Position numbers and translations under genes: made by a program
Part shown: one piece after another, positions 26,363 to 36,100 of the stretch
Layout: each line of letters starts with the position of its first letter
How positions within the stretch are numbered: the first letter of the stretch is position 1
DNA from: Pseudomonadota bacterium
Lineage (GTDB): Bacteria; Myxococcota_A; UBA796; SXON01
Direction of reading: 5' to 3'
Length of the DNA stretch: 64,000 nt
Assembly (NCBI GenBank): GCA_030684355.1
Contig: JAUXTN010000067.1
Location: 62,001-126,000 of the forward strand
Notes under the pieces: generated by a model
The model's input: the letters and a program-made list of their open reading frames with translations, nothing else
The model's database searches: none
What the model was told of the DNA's origin: nothing

Positions 26363-28641
26363 TCGAGTCTATTACTTTGGCGAATGTGGCGAGCTACGTC
26401 TCGGCCCCCGAGACCCTCACCAACCTCTCTATGTTCACCTACATCTTTGGCGCGAACGGGGCCGGAAAGTCGACGATTGGAAGAGTCGTCGCCGAGCCAG
26501 GGGCATACCCGAACTGTAGCGTGACGTGGAAGGGCGGCGCGGCGCTCGAAGCTCTCGTCTACAACCAGGACTTCATCACCCGGAACCTCAGCTCGTCTAC
26601 CGAGTGGAAAGGGGTGTTCACCCTGGGCGAGCAGCAGGTCGATATCGAGAAGAAGATCTCGGCGGCCGCGGCGGAAGTCGAGACCGTCGACAAAAAGCTC
26701 GCGTCCCTGCGGAGCAGCCTTGACGGGGCCGACGGAAAGGGGGGAAAGAGGGGCGAACTGGCGTCGCTCGAAGAGGAGTGCGCCGAGGCGTGCTGGAAGC
26801 TGAAAGTACGTTTCGAAGGTGCCTTCCGCGACGCGCTGACTGGCTTCCGAGGGAGTAGCCAGTCCTTCAAGCGGAAGCTGCTTGACGAGCGTGCGAGCAA
26901 TCGCGCCTCGATCGTGCCGCTGGCGGACCTGACGACGCGCGCGAGCACGCTGTTCGGCGTACCACCAAGTATGAAGGCGTTGCTTCCGGCGATCGACGGC
27001 ACCCGGCTGGTCGGCCATGAGGCCAACCCCATCCTGCGGAAGAAGGTTGTCGGGAAGGACGATGTCGACATCGCGGCAATCATCAAGAAGCTGGGGAACA
27101 GCGACTGGGTTCGCCAGGGGCGCGCCTTCTTCGAGCGAAACGATCAGGTCTGTCCCTTCTGCCAGCAGACAACCCCCGACCACTTCGAAGCCTCCTTGAA
27201 TGAGTATTTCGATGCCACGTACACCAGCGACGTTCAAGCCATCGAAACGCTTGCGGCTGCGTATGCCGCCGACGCCACGCGGACCCTCGCCCAGTTCGAG
27301 GCGCTTGTAGTCACACCACCTGACCTCCTCGACGCGGAGAAGCTCAAGGCCGCTGTCGACACGCTACGCGCCGCGATTCTCGTAAACCGGCAGCGAGTGG
27401 AGGAAAAGCGGCGGGAGTCGAGCCAAGTGGTAGCCCTGGAACCACTTGGCGAGGCGCTGGACGCGTGCGCGGCGGTCCTGTCCGCCGCCAACGTCAACAT
27501 TGCCAAACACAACACGATGGTCGCGGACTTTACGACCGAAAAGTCGGCTCTCATCCGCGACGTGTGGCGTCTTCTTGTTGCTGAGGCCGAGCCCTACTTG
27601 GTGACGTACGACGCGCGCAGAAAGGTTCTCTTCGCTACCGTTACCGGGATGGAGACGTCCATCCAGAAGGCGAGGGGCGACCTTCAGGCAAAGCAAAGCG
27701 TGCTCGCCGGATTCGAGAAGATGACCACGAGCATCCAGCCGACCATCGACGCCATCAACGCCATGCTGGACGGGTTCGGCTTCCGCGGGTTCACGATCGC
27801 CAAGAGCACCACCGCCAACAGCTATCGCCTGCTCCGAGCGGACGGAAGCAACGCTTCAGCCACCCTCAGTGAGGGCGAGCGCACGTTTGTGTCGTTTCTC
27901 TACTTCTACCACCTGCTGAAGGGCAGTCTGACCACCCAAGGCGTAACGACCAACCGCGTTGTCGTCTTCGACGACCCGGTTTCGAGCCTCGACGCGGACG
28001 TCTTGTTCATCGTGAGTACGCTGATTCGGGAGTTGATCGAAGACGTTCGCGTCGGCAAGCATCAAGCGAGGCAGGTGTTCGTGCTTACCCACAACGTCTA
28101 CTTTCACAAGGAAGTAACGTTCAACATGCGTCGCCAACCGGGGACGGTCCTCAATGAGGAGTCGTTCTGGGTCGTGCGGAAGCCCGAGGGAATTTCATCA
28201 GTGGAACGGCAGACTTCCAATCCCGTGAGGACGTCGTATGATTTGCTCTGGGAGGAGGTTCGACGCAACGACGAGCGTGCGGGCGTCCAGAATACCCTCA
28301 GACGGATTCTGGAGAACTACTTCAAGATCTTGGGCGGCGTTCCGCTCCACGAACTGTGCTCGTCGTTCGCGGGAGTGGACAAGCTCATCTGCAAGTCTCT
28401 GATCTCGTGGGTCAACGACGGTTCGCACAACGCGCAGGACGACCTCGACGCGCCGACGAATCACACGCCGAAAACCTATCTGCGCGTCTTCCGAGCGATC
28501 TTCGAAACCCGCGGCCACGGGGCGCACTACCGCATGATGATGGGGAATGCGTATGTGGAGCCGCCGCCCACGGAGCCGCCGGCGTTGAAGACCGTCAACA
28601 TGCCCACTCCAGTCGCAAGCGAGGTCGTAGTTGTCGCGTGA
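26359..28641 (+). CDS. RloC/PrrC-like AAA ATPase, probable anticodon nuclease
   Basis: 760 residues. Walker A GANGAGKST (31-39), ABC-type signature LSEGE with Walker B VVFDDPVSSLD, and a coiled-coil middle with CPFC (C265, C268), like the zinc hook of RloC. At the C-terminus LRRILENYF gives R648 and E652, and VNDGSHN gives H690. The Arg-x3-Glu...His pattern resembles the catalytic triad of PrrC/RloC anticodon nucleases. Such toxins are coupled to restriction systems and cut tRNA when the restriction enzyme is blocked. Here it overlaps the Res gene by 4 nt, which supports that link. The nuclease call needs an alignment. Confidence 0.75.
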   Translation: MIESITLANVASYVSAPETLTNLSMFTYIFGANGAGKSTIGRVVAEPGAYPNCSVTWKGGAALEALVYNQDFITRNLSSSTEWKGVFTLGEQQVDIEKKISAAAAEVETVDKKLASLRSSLDGADGKGGKRGELASLEEECAEACWKLKVRFEGAFRDALTGFRGSSQSFKRKLLDERASNRASIVPLADLTTRASTLFGVPPSMKALLPAIDGTRLVGHEANPILRKKVVGKDDVDIAAIIKKLGNSDWVRQGRAFFERNDQVCPFCQQTTPDHFEASLNEYFDATYTSDVQAIETLAAAYAADATRTLAQFEALVVTPPDLLDAEKLKAAVDTLRAAILVNRQRVEEKRRESSQVVALEPLGEALDACAAVLSAANVNIAKHNTMVADFTTEKSALIRDVWRLLVAEAEPYLVTYDARRKVLFATVTGMETSIQKARGDLQAKQSVLAGFEKMTTSIQPTIDAINAMLDGFGFRGFTIAKSTTANSYRLLRADGSNASATLSEGERTFVSFLYFYHLLKGSLTTQGVTTNRVVVFDDPVSSLDADVLFIVSTLIRELIEDVRVGKHQARQVFVLTHNVYFHKEVTFNMRRQPGTVLNEESFWVVRKPEGISSVERQTSNPVRTSYDLLWEEVRRNDERAGVQNTLRRILENYFKILGGVPLHELCSSFAGVDKLICKSLISWVNDGSHNAQDDLDAPTNHTPKTYLRVFRAIFETRGHGAHYRMMMGNAYVEPPPTEPPALKTVNMPTPVASEVVVVA

Positions 28642-29288
28642 CCCTCGCCGCTGACCTCCAGCTCTGGTACGACGAAGGCGACCGCGACGCCGGCACCCGC
28701 CTCGTCGCCGTCCTCTTCCCGCGCGTCACCTTGCCGTCCTCCTTCTCGCGAGCCCTGAGCGAGCAGGTCGCACAAGAGATTGAGCAGGAGGCCCTCGTCC
28801 GGGTCCTCGATCGGGGGCGGCGCGTTCTCATGGACGCCGACGATCCCCTCGCGTACACCGCGACGGTGGCGCGGAACCTTGCCCGGGACGCGCTTCGCCG
28901 CCAGCGCCGTCGAGAGGCTTTGGCCAGTGCGGACCTGCACGCCGTCGACCACGCCGCTTCGGAGCCTCCAGACGGGGGAAGCCTCCTCGACGCCGACCGG
29001 GCGATCTCGTTGCTTGGGGCGCTCGGTGAGGACGCCCGGCTGGCCGTTCTACTCCTCCACGCTCCTGATCGCCTGTCTGCTGCTGACCGGGAAGTCCTGT
29101 CCGTTCGCTCGACCGGCGCGCGGTTGCCATCCCTGGACGGTCCTTTGGACCGGGACATCGCCAGCCTGCTCCTTTGGCCCCCGACGCTCCCGGAGACGCG
29201 CCCCGCGCGGAGGCTCCGGCTCGAACGAATGCGTAAGGTGCTGGAGCGCGCGTACGCGCGGCTCGCCGAATCCCTCGGGGCCCGATGA
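28638..29288 (+). CDS. Sigma-factor-like protein in the defence operon
   Basis: GTG 28638 overlaps the RloC stop (GTGA). The 216-residue product has a region 2-like stretch near 70-95 (DPLAYTATVARNLARDALRR) closely resembling the ECF sigma core. The region 4 equivalent (LERMRKVLERAYARL at the end) lacks the usual EIA...VR helix-turn-helix text. So it is either a divergent sigma factor or a domain reused for protein contact. It is the first of four overlapping genes that end with the protease-NACHT protein. Confidence 0.7.
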   Translation: MTLAADLQLWYDEGDRDAGTRLVAVLFPRVTLPSSFSRALSEQVAQEIEQEALVRVLDRGRRVLMDADDPLAYTATVARNLARDALRRQRRREALASADLHAVDHAASEPPDGGSLLDADRAISLLGALGEDARLAVLLLHAPDRLSAADREVLSVRSTGARLPSLDGPLDRDIASLLLWPPTLPETRPARRLRLERMRKVLERAYARLAESLGAR

Positions 29289-29812
29289 GGGAGCTCGTAC
29301 CCGTGGATGAGCGAACTGTCGATGTCGGCCAGGGGGACCGCGCCCGATACCACCACGTCGTGAAGCATCTCTACGCGCGCGTCCAGCGCTGGGACCTCGC
29401 CGTGCCACAACTCCCTCGGGATCTGCGGGGCCGCGCCCTCGGCGCGGGATGCGCGTCCGGCGAGCTCAGCCATGGGTGGCAGTGGCCTTCGGTCTGCCCG
29501 CCTTGTCGAGCGCACGTGCTCCACGATCACGTGCAGTACTACCTCCCCGCCGCCATCGACGCGATCCGAACCGGCTCCCGCGCCGGTAACTACTGCGAAG
29601 TGGAGACGAGGCAGGGCCGTCGCGAGATCTTCGTCGGTGACAACGCCGTCCAGGTCCTGCTCATGCCTTGCCCGACGGACAGGATTCAGGCGCTGGTGAC
29701 GGCGTTGCGAGACCCGCCGACCTCCCGCGAAGCGACGAACGCAGATTTTCATCGACGCGCCGTCCGCAAGATGCGGGACAAGGCGTCCCTTGGATCAGGA
29801 GGCACCCGGTGA
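29285..29812 (+). CDS. Unrecognised Cys/His-containing protein
   Basis: 175 residues from ATG 29285 (ATGA overlap). C56, the CPPC motif (C71, C74) and nearby His residues (H78, H81, H83) could hold zinc. The rest is a mixed alpha/beta fold ending in a basic helix. No family recognised. Its conserved position between the sigma-like gene and the protease-NACHT gene suggests it belongs to that system. Confidence 0.65.
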   Translation: MRELVPVDERTVDVGQGDRARYHHVVKHLYARVQRWDLAVPQLPRDLRGRALGAGCASGELSHGWQWPSVCPPCRAHVLHDHVQYYLPAAIDAIRTGSRAGNYCEVETRQGRREIFVGDNAVQVLLMPCPTDRIQALVTALRDPPTSREATNADFHRRAVRKMRDKASLGSGGTR

Positions 29813-30792
29813 GCGTCGTCGACCCCTGGAGCGTGCAGCTCGAGACCGAGCTGAGCGAGTTGCTCGCTCCCGCAGCAGCGCCGGGCGCGGAGGACGAGTG
29901 GCGCCTGCTCGTGTTGTTGGCGCGGGTCGCGCTGCACCCCGAGCCCGGCCCTGGCCTGAGCGAGCTCCTGGGCGAGTCCACCCGGCGCGGGCGCACCCAA
30001 CAGGCCCGCGGGGCAGCGGCCCGCCCCGCCCCGGGGGCGGTGCTCGATGCGCTCGACGATGCACTTGCCGGCGACGAGGATCCCGCCGGGCCGCTCGCGG
30101 ATGCATTGCTCGAAGTCGACGACGTTCTCTGCGTGCTCGAACTCGAAGGGGCCCACGCCGAGGCGCGAGAGACCGCCGCCCAGGCGACGGCGCTCATCGA
30201 GCTGGCCCCGGAGCGAGCCTCCGCGCTGGACACGTGGGCGACTCGCCGGCTGGCTACCCTCGACGAAGGCGCGGCAGCCGCGGAGGTCTGGCGCGCGGTG
30301 GAGTCCGCGGCGGCGGTCGCGGTAACCCACGCTCTCCCCGCCTCGTCGGCAATCCGCCGCGACGCGACCTCGGTCCTCGACCGCGCCGACCGGCCCCGGG
30401 AGCGTGTTGCCGAGGTCATCGAGCTCTTCACTGCGTGCGCCCCAGTTCGCCGCGCCTGGCGCGCCGCGGCCGCTGACGCCAGTGTCGCGCCGGAGCCGAC
30501 GTTCGGCGCGAACTGGACGCTGTACACCGAGCTAGGCCGAGTCGTCGCGCAGCTCCACGCGGCAACCGGACGCCCGCCTGCGGGCAGCGCCCGGCTGGTC
30601 GCCCGCACCGGTGGTGGGGAGTGGTCACACAGTCTGCGGCCGGCCCGCCGGGGAACGGACTGCGCCTGGTTCGAGTTGGGCACCGAGGGCGAGCTCGCCG
30701 CGTTGTTCGCGCGTGCTCGCGACCAGCTCGGCATCGGCCTGGACGCCGAGGTCGCCGTCCATCTCGAATGGGATGTAGATGGAGAGCCCTGA
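29809..30792 (+). CDS. Unrecognised helical protein of the NACHT module
   Basis: GTG 29809 overlaps the previous stop (GTGA). The 327 residues are mostly Ala/Leu-rich helices (LLEVDDVLCVLELEGAHAEA...), followed by a beta-rich C-terminal domain of about 80 residues (WSHSLRPARRGTDCAWFELG). No signal peptide or catalytic motif is seen. It overlaps the start of the protease-NACHT gene by 14 nt, tight coupling that points to a complex partner, a regulator or a protease substrate. Confidence 0.65.
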   Translation: MSVVDPWSVQLETELSELLAPAAAPGAEDEWRLLVLLARVALHPEPGPGLSELLGESTRRGRTQQARGAAARPAPGAVLDALDDALAGDEDPAGPLADALLEVDDVLCVLELEGAHAEARETAAQATALIELAPERASALDTWATRRLATLDEGAAAAEVWRAVESAAAVAVTHALPASSAIRRDATSVLDRADRPRERVAEVIELFTACAPVRRAWRAAAADASVAPEPTFGANWTLYTELGRVVAQLHAATGRPPAGSARLVARTGGGEWSHSLRPARRGTDCAWFELGTEGELAALFARARDQLGIGLDAEVAVHLEWDVDGEP

Positions 30793-33169
30793 ATCGCTCC
30801 AACTGGAGCGCATCCTCACCGGTGAGCTCGCCCCTCCGTGGCAAACGCCTCGGCTGCGATTGCTCGCGCGGCAGCTCGTCCAGGCTGTCGAGGCGAGCCG
30901 CTTCGCCGGGCGACCGGAGGCCTCGTGGCTCTGGAGCGGGGTGCGAACACGGATATGGCCAGTCGCCCTGGACCGCGCCGCTGATGGCGAACCCGGGTGG
31001 ATCGAGCTTGCTGCGGCCTGCGTAGCGGCGGTCGACTTGCTTGCCGGTCGGAACCCGTTGGGAGTCGCCGAGTGGCCTTTGGTAGCACAGAGCCGATTCG
31101 GGCGGGAGCACGATGGCAGCCTGGAGATCGGCGACAACTGGCAAGAAGTCCTCGCCCGGGTGTCGCCCAGCCTACCCGGCGCCCGGGAGCTGGACGGCAA
31201 CGAGGCGGCGCACGCCGCATTCGAGGCGTTCAGGAGCCCGCAGGTACACGTTCTGCTCCGCGGCGCGTCTCCCGCGCGCCTGCATCTCGTCTCTGGTGCA
31301 CCCAGGTCGGTCGTGGAGCCCGAAGGGGCCTCCGATGTGCGCCGGCTCCTCCAGCGCTTCCACGCCGGGGACGTAGCTGTCTCGTGGTCACTCGACGCCG
31401 CCACCGAAGGGCGCTCGGGCATGGCCGCGATGTTCCTTCGAGCGATCGCCGAGACACGGAGTCCGGAGACCTCGACGCTTGGCGATGTCGGCCTCACCGG
31501 CGAGCTCGATGCGAACGGGTTGATGCTGCCCGTCGACGACCTCCCGGGAAAGGTGCGCGCATTCTTCGGTGCCTACCCCGGGGGAACGTGCTTTGTGCCA
31601 CTCGCCCAGATGGGCGAACTCAGCTCGCTGACCCCCGAGCGCACTAGCGTCGACGACGTGTTACGGCGGCGAAGCAGGGATCCCCGCCGGTTCAGTGACT
31701 CCCAGTGGCAACGTGTCGTGCCGCTGCGGAGCGTGACCTGCCTGCTCGCCCGTCTGGGCATCCAGTGGTCCGCGAGCGAACCGGTGTCCGTCGGGCTGGC
31801 CGCGATCCGGGAGGCGTCGAAGAGGACCGTCGACTGGCGTGGACGGCCTCGCCCCGTGGAAGGGCTCGCCGAGCTCCCTCTCCGGCCGCCACTCAACGCC
31901 GACCGGAGCAACCGGTACGAACACACCAGCTTTTCTACGGTCGTATCCGGCGCGAAGGCTCTCGGCGGAGGCCCGGCGCGGTGGGTCATCACCGGACGCC
32001 CCGGGTCGGGCAAGTCGATGGTGCTCCGGCAGCTACATCACCAGCTCTCGGTCGGGCTACTCCGGCTGTCCGGGCCCTCGATCCTGGTGCCCGCGCGGCG
32101 GCTGCTCGGCGGTGCTTCCCTGTCGAACGCGGTCGCGGCGGAGGTCGAGGCGGAGGTGTCCGCGGTTGGCGCCGTCCTCGGTTCAACCGAACTCTCGACC
32201 GCGATGTGGCTGCTGGTCGATGGCCTCGACGAGCTCCCTGCTGCCGATCGCCATCGCGTGGTTGCGCTGGTCGAAGGGTGGCCGGGCCCTTCCATCGTGG
32301 CCACGCGGGGATTGCCCGAGCAACTGCCGCCCGGCACGGTTGTGGTCGTACCCGATCTGGACGCGCGCGAGGCTGGGCGCGTCCTCACGTCGGAAGGGCG
32401 AGCCGACCTTGCCGAGGCGTTCGAGCGACCGTGGCGCAGCGATCGAGGCGGCAGCGATCCACTCGCGTTGCTGCGCAGCGAGCTGGCGCGTACGCCGCTC
32501 GGACTCTCGGTCCTTGCGATGGTGTGGCACGACAAGCCGTCTTCGCGACAGGACCTGCTTCGCGACGCCGTGCTCCACCTCGTGCGTCGTGCCGAGGCGG
32601 AGGGCAGGCTCTCTGCGGAAGCGCGACGACGGTTCGAACGAGTCGGCCTTCGCCTTCTGGGTGCGGCCGCTTGGCGGATGCTCGGCGAGGGTCGAGCCAT
32701 CCTGCGCGTCGAAGATCTGGAGTTCGCCGAAACCACTACGGGGAGCGGGCGCGACGACGGAGACCTACTTCATGCCGCCGTTGAGCAGGGAGGCTTCGTC
32801 CAGCCCGTCGGGCCGGGTAGGTGGGAGTTCAGCCACAAGAGCTTCGCCGAGTTCGCGGCGGCGCGGTACCTCGCGGCGCTGCCAGACGAGGGCTGGCGCG
32901 CCGCGTTGACGCTCCTCGGCGAGCCTGCCGCCAACGAGGTGCTCCTGCACCTCGCGACGCTCCTGCCATCGTCCGAGCCGCTCCTCTTGGCACTGTCGGA
33001 GCGGGAAGAGCGTGCGCTCACCGCGCTCAGGCTCGCCACGCGCATCCTGCTGGAGGTGCCGTCCGGCTCCGTGTCTGCCGATGCGCCGTGCTCGTGCCCC
33101 GGCTCCGCCTCTGGCAGTGGCTCCCGAAACAGCCCCTCCCGGGCGGGGTGGGGGAGATCGAGGACGTGA
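30779..33169 (+). CDS. Lon-like (S16) protease fused to a NACHT/STAND ATPase
   Basis: 796 residues. At 195-290 lies a Lon-type proteolytic domain: ATEGRSGM with Ser213, VGLTGELDANGLMLPVDDL, and Lys258 in LPGK. The Ser-Lys distance is 45 (43 in E. coli Lon), and the text around Lys matches Lon's TGE...G.VLP.GGL.EK. Then a NACHT ATPase: Walker A GRPGSGKS (406-413) and Walker B LLVDGLDEL (478-486). The final 36 residues look out of frame. The natural protein seems to continue in the next frame from about 33065. It is probably a sensor whose ATPase oligomerises and unleashes proteolysis. Confidence 0.85.
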   Translation: MESPESLQLERILTGELAPPWQTPRLRLLARQLVQAVEASRFAGRPEASWLWSGVRTRIWPVALDRAADGEPGWIELAAACVAAVDLLAGRNPLGVAEWPLVAQSRFGREHDGSLEIGDNWQEVLARVSPSLPGARELDGNEAAHAAFEAFRSPQVHVLLRGASPARLHLVSGAPRSVVEPEGASDVRRLLQRFHAGDVAVSWSLDAATEGRSGMAAMFLRAIAETRSPETSTLGDVGLTGELDANGLMLPVDDLPGKVRAFFGAYPGGTCFVPLAQMGELSSLTPERTSVDDVLRRRSRDPRRFSDSQWQRVVPLRSVTCLLARLGIQWSASEPVSVGLAAIREASKRTVDWRGRPRPVEGLAELPLRPPLNADRSNRYEHTSFSTVVSGAKALGGGPARWVITGRPGSGKSMVLRQLHHQLSVGLLRLSGPSILVPARRLLGGASLSNAVAAEVEAEVSAVGAVLGSTELSTAMWLLVDGLDELPAADRHRVVALVEGWPGPSIVATRGLPEQLPPGTVVVVPDLDAREAGRVLTSEGRADLAEAFERPWRSDRGGSDPLALLRSELARTPLGLSVLAMVWHDKPSSRQDLLRDAVLHLVRRAEAEGRLSAEARRRFERVGLRLLGAAAWRMLGEGRAILRVEDLEFAETTTGSGRDDGDLLHAAVEQGGFVQPVGPGRWEFSHKSFAEFAAARYLAALPDEGWRAALTLLGEPAANEVLLHLATLLPSSEPLLLALSEREERALTALRLATRILLEVPSGSVSADAPCSCPGSASGSGSRNSPSRAGWGRSRT

Positions 33170-36100
33170 AGGATGCCATCACCCGCCACGTCGAGCGCTT
33201 GGAGCCATCCGTGGAGGTGATGCTCGCTGCGTGTGCGCCGGCTGTGGGGCGGTGGGCCCGCGATCCGGTGGCGGAGCGGGCGCGTTCGCAAGAGGTGCAG
33301 GACCGGCGATGGCGCAACCATGCGCGGGCCGAGCGGGAATCCTCGGTAGAGGAGGGCGACCCCTACGACACCGATGCGCCCATACTCGGGCAGTGGTTCG
33401 GTCGGACGTTCGCCCTCCAACGCGACGTGGCGGGGTTGCTCGCCGCGGAGGGCGGTCCCGACCAGCTCCGTCGGCGAGTCCCCGGCGCGTGGACCAGGGA
33501 GCTCCTCATCCTCTTCGAGCATCCTCAGGTTGGAGATAGCGCGAAGGACCTGTGGTGGGAGCTCCGGTCTGACGACGAGCTCCTCGACGAAGTCCCGGCC
33601 CTTCACCCCGGCCACGAGCACCTGGCGCGAGTACTGCGTGCGGCTTCGCGGCTTGGCACGCCGAGCCAGCGCCGCGAGGCGCTCCTCCGGGCGGTCCTGC
33701 ACGCGGGTGCCAGCCCTCCGACGGGTCGGCTGATCGTGGAAGGCGTTGCTGAGCTCGCGTCAGATGCTCTGCTCGAAATGTGGACGGCCGCGTGGCAGTT
33801 CGGAGTGCTCGCCGGTGAGGTGCCCCGCGGCACCGGCAGGCGCGCAGATCCATCGGCGCTGGAAGCGCTGTATGCGAGTTTCCTCGACGACGAGGTCGCG
33901 CCGGCGCGGTGGCGGGCGGTGGCGGCACTACGGGCATTAGCGGAGCCGAAGGAGGCCCGGGGCAGGTATGGCGCGAAGCGCGAGCTTGCGTTGGCTCCGG
34001 GGATCGTGAGTCGGCTCCGGCGCCTCCTTGCGGATCCCGAGGTCGCTGTGCGCGTCGAGGCGCTCGCCCTGCTGGTCGACGGCGGAATCGTCCTCGCGCT
34101 CGATGAGGTCGTTCCGCTTCTGCTCGCCGGAGCGCCTACGCTCCGAACGCTGGCGCTGCGAGCCGCGCTCATGGCGGTTCCCACGTTGTCCGGCGAGCTC
34201 GTCGTGAGCGTGCTCGCGCTCGACCCTACGAAGGCGGATGAACCGTTCCGGTACGACGCCTCGCCACCGATGCCCTGGATACAAGCGATGCTACGGCACC
34301 ACGCCGAGGCGCTGAGCGAACTGCACGCCGCGCTGCAGGGTCGCCTATCGACGTGGGACGGAGCAGCGAGGCTGCTCGAGCTGGCCAAGCAGCCCGGTCT
34401 TGCACCCGTGCTGGAGGTGGTGCTCAAGGGACACCACGCTCGGGATGCGTCGCCAAGCGTGGTCCGGCGGGCGCTTCGGTTGGGATCTCCGGCGGCAAAG
34501 CGGTGGGCGGTCAAGCAGCTCGGTTGGCGCAGCGAGGGTATCCCGCGGGAGCTGGTGGAGCCGCTTGCCGCAGACCTGGATCAGGAAGTGGCCGAAGGCG
34601 CGCGTCAATGGCTCGAACGCGGGGACCCCAAGGCCGCGGTACGGCGCCCCGGCGGGTCGTTCGATGAGCTGGCGGTGCTCGCCTCTGAGCGAAGCGAGGA
34701 CATCGAGAACAGTGCCCCCGGCGTGCTCGACGAAGAGGCACTCCGCCTCCCGATGAGCCGCGCTGAGCGTAGGCAAGGGCGGACGGTCTCCGTCGCCGGG
34801 GTGAAGGCGCAGACGACGTTTGCGGACGCCTGGCGCTTGTTGGGTCAGGCTGCGCTGGAGACGAAGTCCGCCGAGGACATGGACGGCTTCTACACGAACG
34901 AGGGCTTCGAGCGGATCACCGAGTATGCCCAGCAGGCCGCAGGCGAGAACCGGGGGGCCGTTCGTGAGGTATTCGAGCACCTACGCGGCATGTACACGCC
35001 CGAGTGGAGAGACGCGCTGATCGACGATCTCGGCCATCCCAGCCGCGGCCTCCTCGCGAAGCTCCTCCTCTCAATCTCCCCGGGAGGGCGTGAGCTGCTC
35101 CGGGCGATCCCCGCGGGCGAAGTCGCTGCGCGGAGGGTGGCTGAACTGGCAGCCGGCACCCCGCTGGCGGGCGCGGTCATCGACGCGCTTGTCGAGGCCA
35201 TCGCCAACGCCACGCTTCCCGTTGGCGACGGTCGGACGAAGTGGGGCGGATACGGATCACCCGAGCCAATCCAGACCCTGCGCCGGTTCGGGGGCCGCGA
35301 AGGACTGATTCGGCTGGTGGTCAGGGGCGGCGATGACGCCGTCACCGCCCATGCCGTCACCGCCCTGCTCGACGAGAACTGGCCGGTGAACACGCGCGTC
35401 GGCGAAGGCCCGGCCGCGGGGTTGCGGGCATGGGTCAACGCGCGTCTTGATGCTGCGGTGGACCGCACGGAGCTCCTTCGCCTCCTTGCGCTGTGTACGA
35501 CGGAGATCGAGGCCGGGCGCTGGCGCCAAACCGTGAATGACGGGGCACTTCAGGCCCCGGAGGTCGCGGCCGTGGCTACCCTGGTCGGGCAGGCGCCCGG
35601 AGCCGACGGCGCGGCTTGGCTTCAAGCATTGGCGATGTCGACGTCCTCGCCAGCGGTCGTGAACGCCGCGTTTGCCTCGCTGGCCGGGTGCGGCACGCCG
35701 GAGCTCGCCCGGTGGATGTTGGAGCGCCTCGACGACCCACCGCCGGCGATCCGGGAGGCCACCGCGCTTCTCAAAGAACGCGAGACGCGGCGCCGCGCAG
35801 CGCAGGAGGCGGCGCGGGCGGCTGGCGACAGAGAATGGTACAGCGTCGCGGTCGACCCCGACGAGCCCGACCGCCATGTGGACCTTCACTCCTGGGAGCA
35901 CAGCGCGAAACTGGCGGTGGTCCGGCACGGCGATGAGGAACTCGGGTACCGGCTCGCCTGGCGCTCGACCGACGAGGCTGGGGCCATCGAACTATGCGAG
36001 AAGTACGGCCGCCTGCCATGCCACGCGCTCCTCGTGCTGGGGGCGCTCGCCAACGACCCGGGGGAACATGCGGTCGATACCGACATGTGCACGGAGGTGG

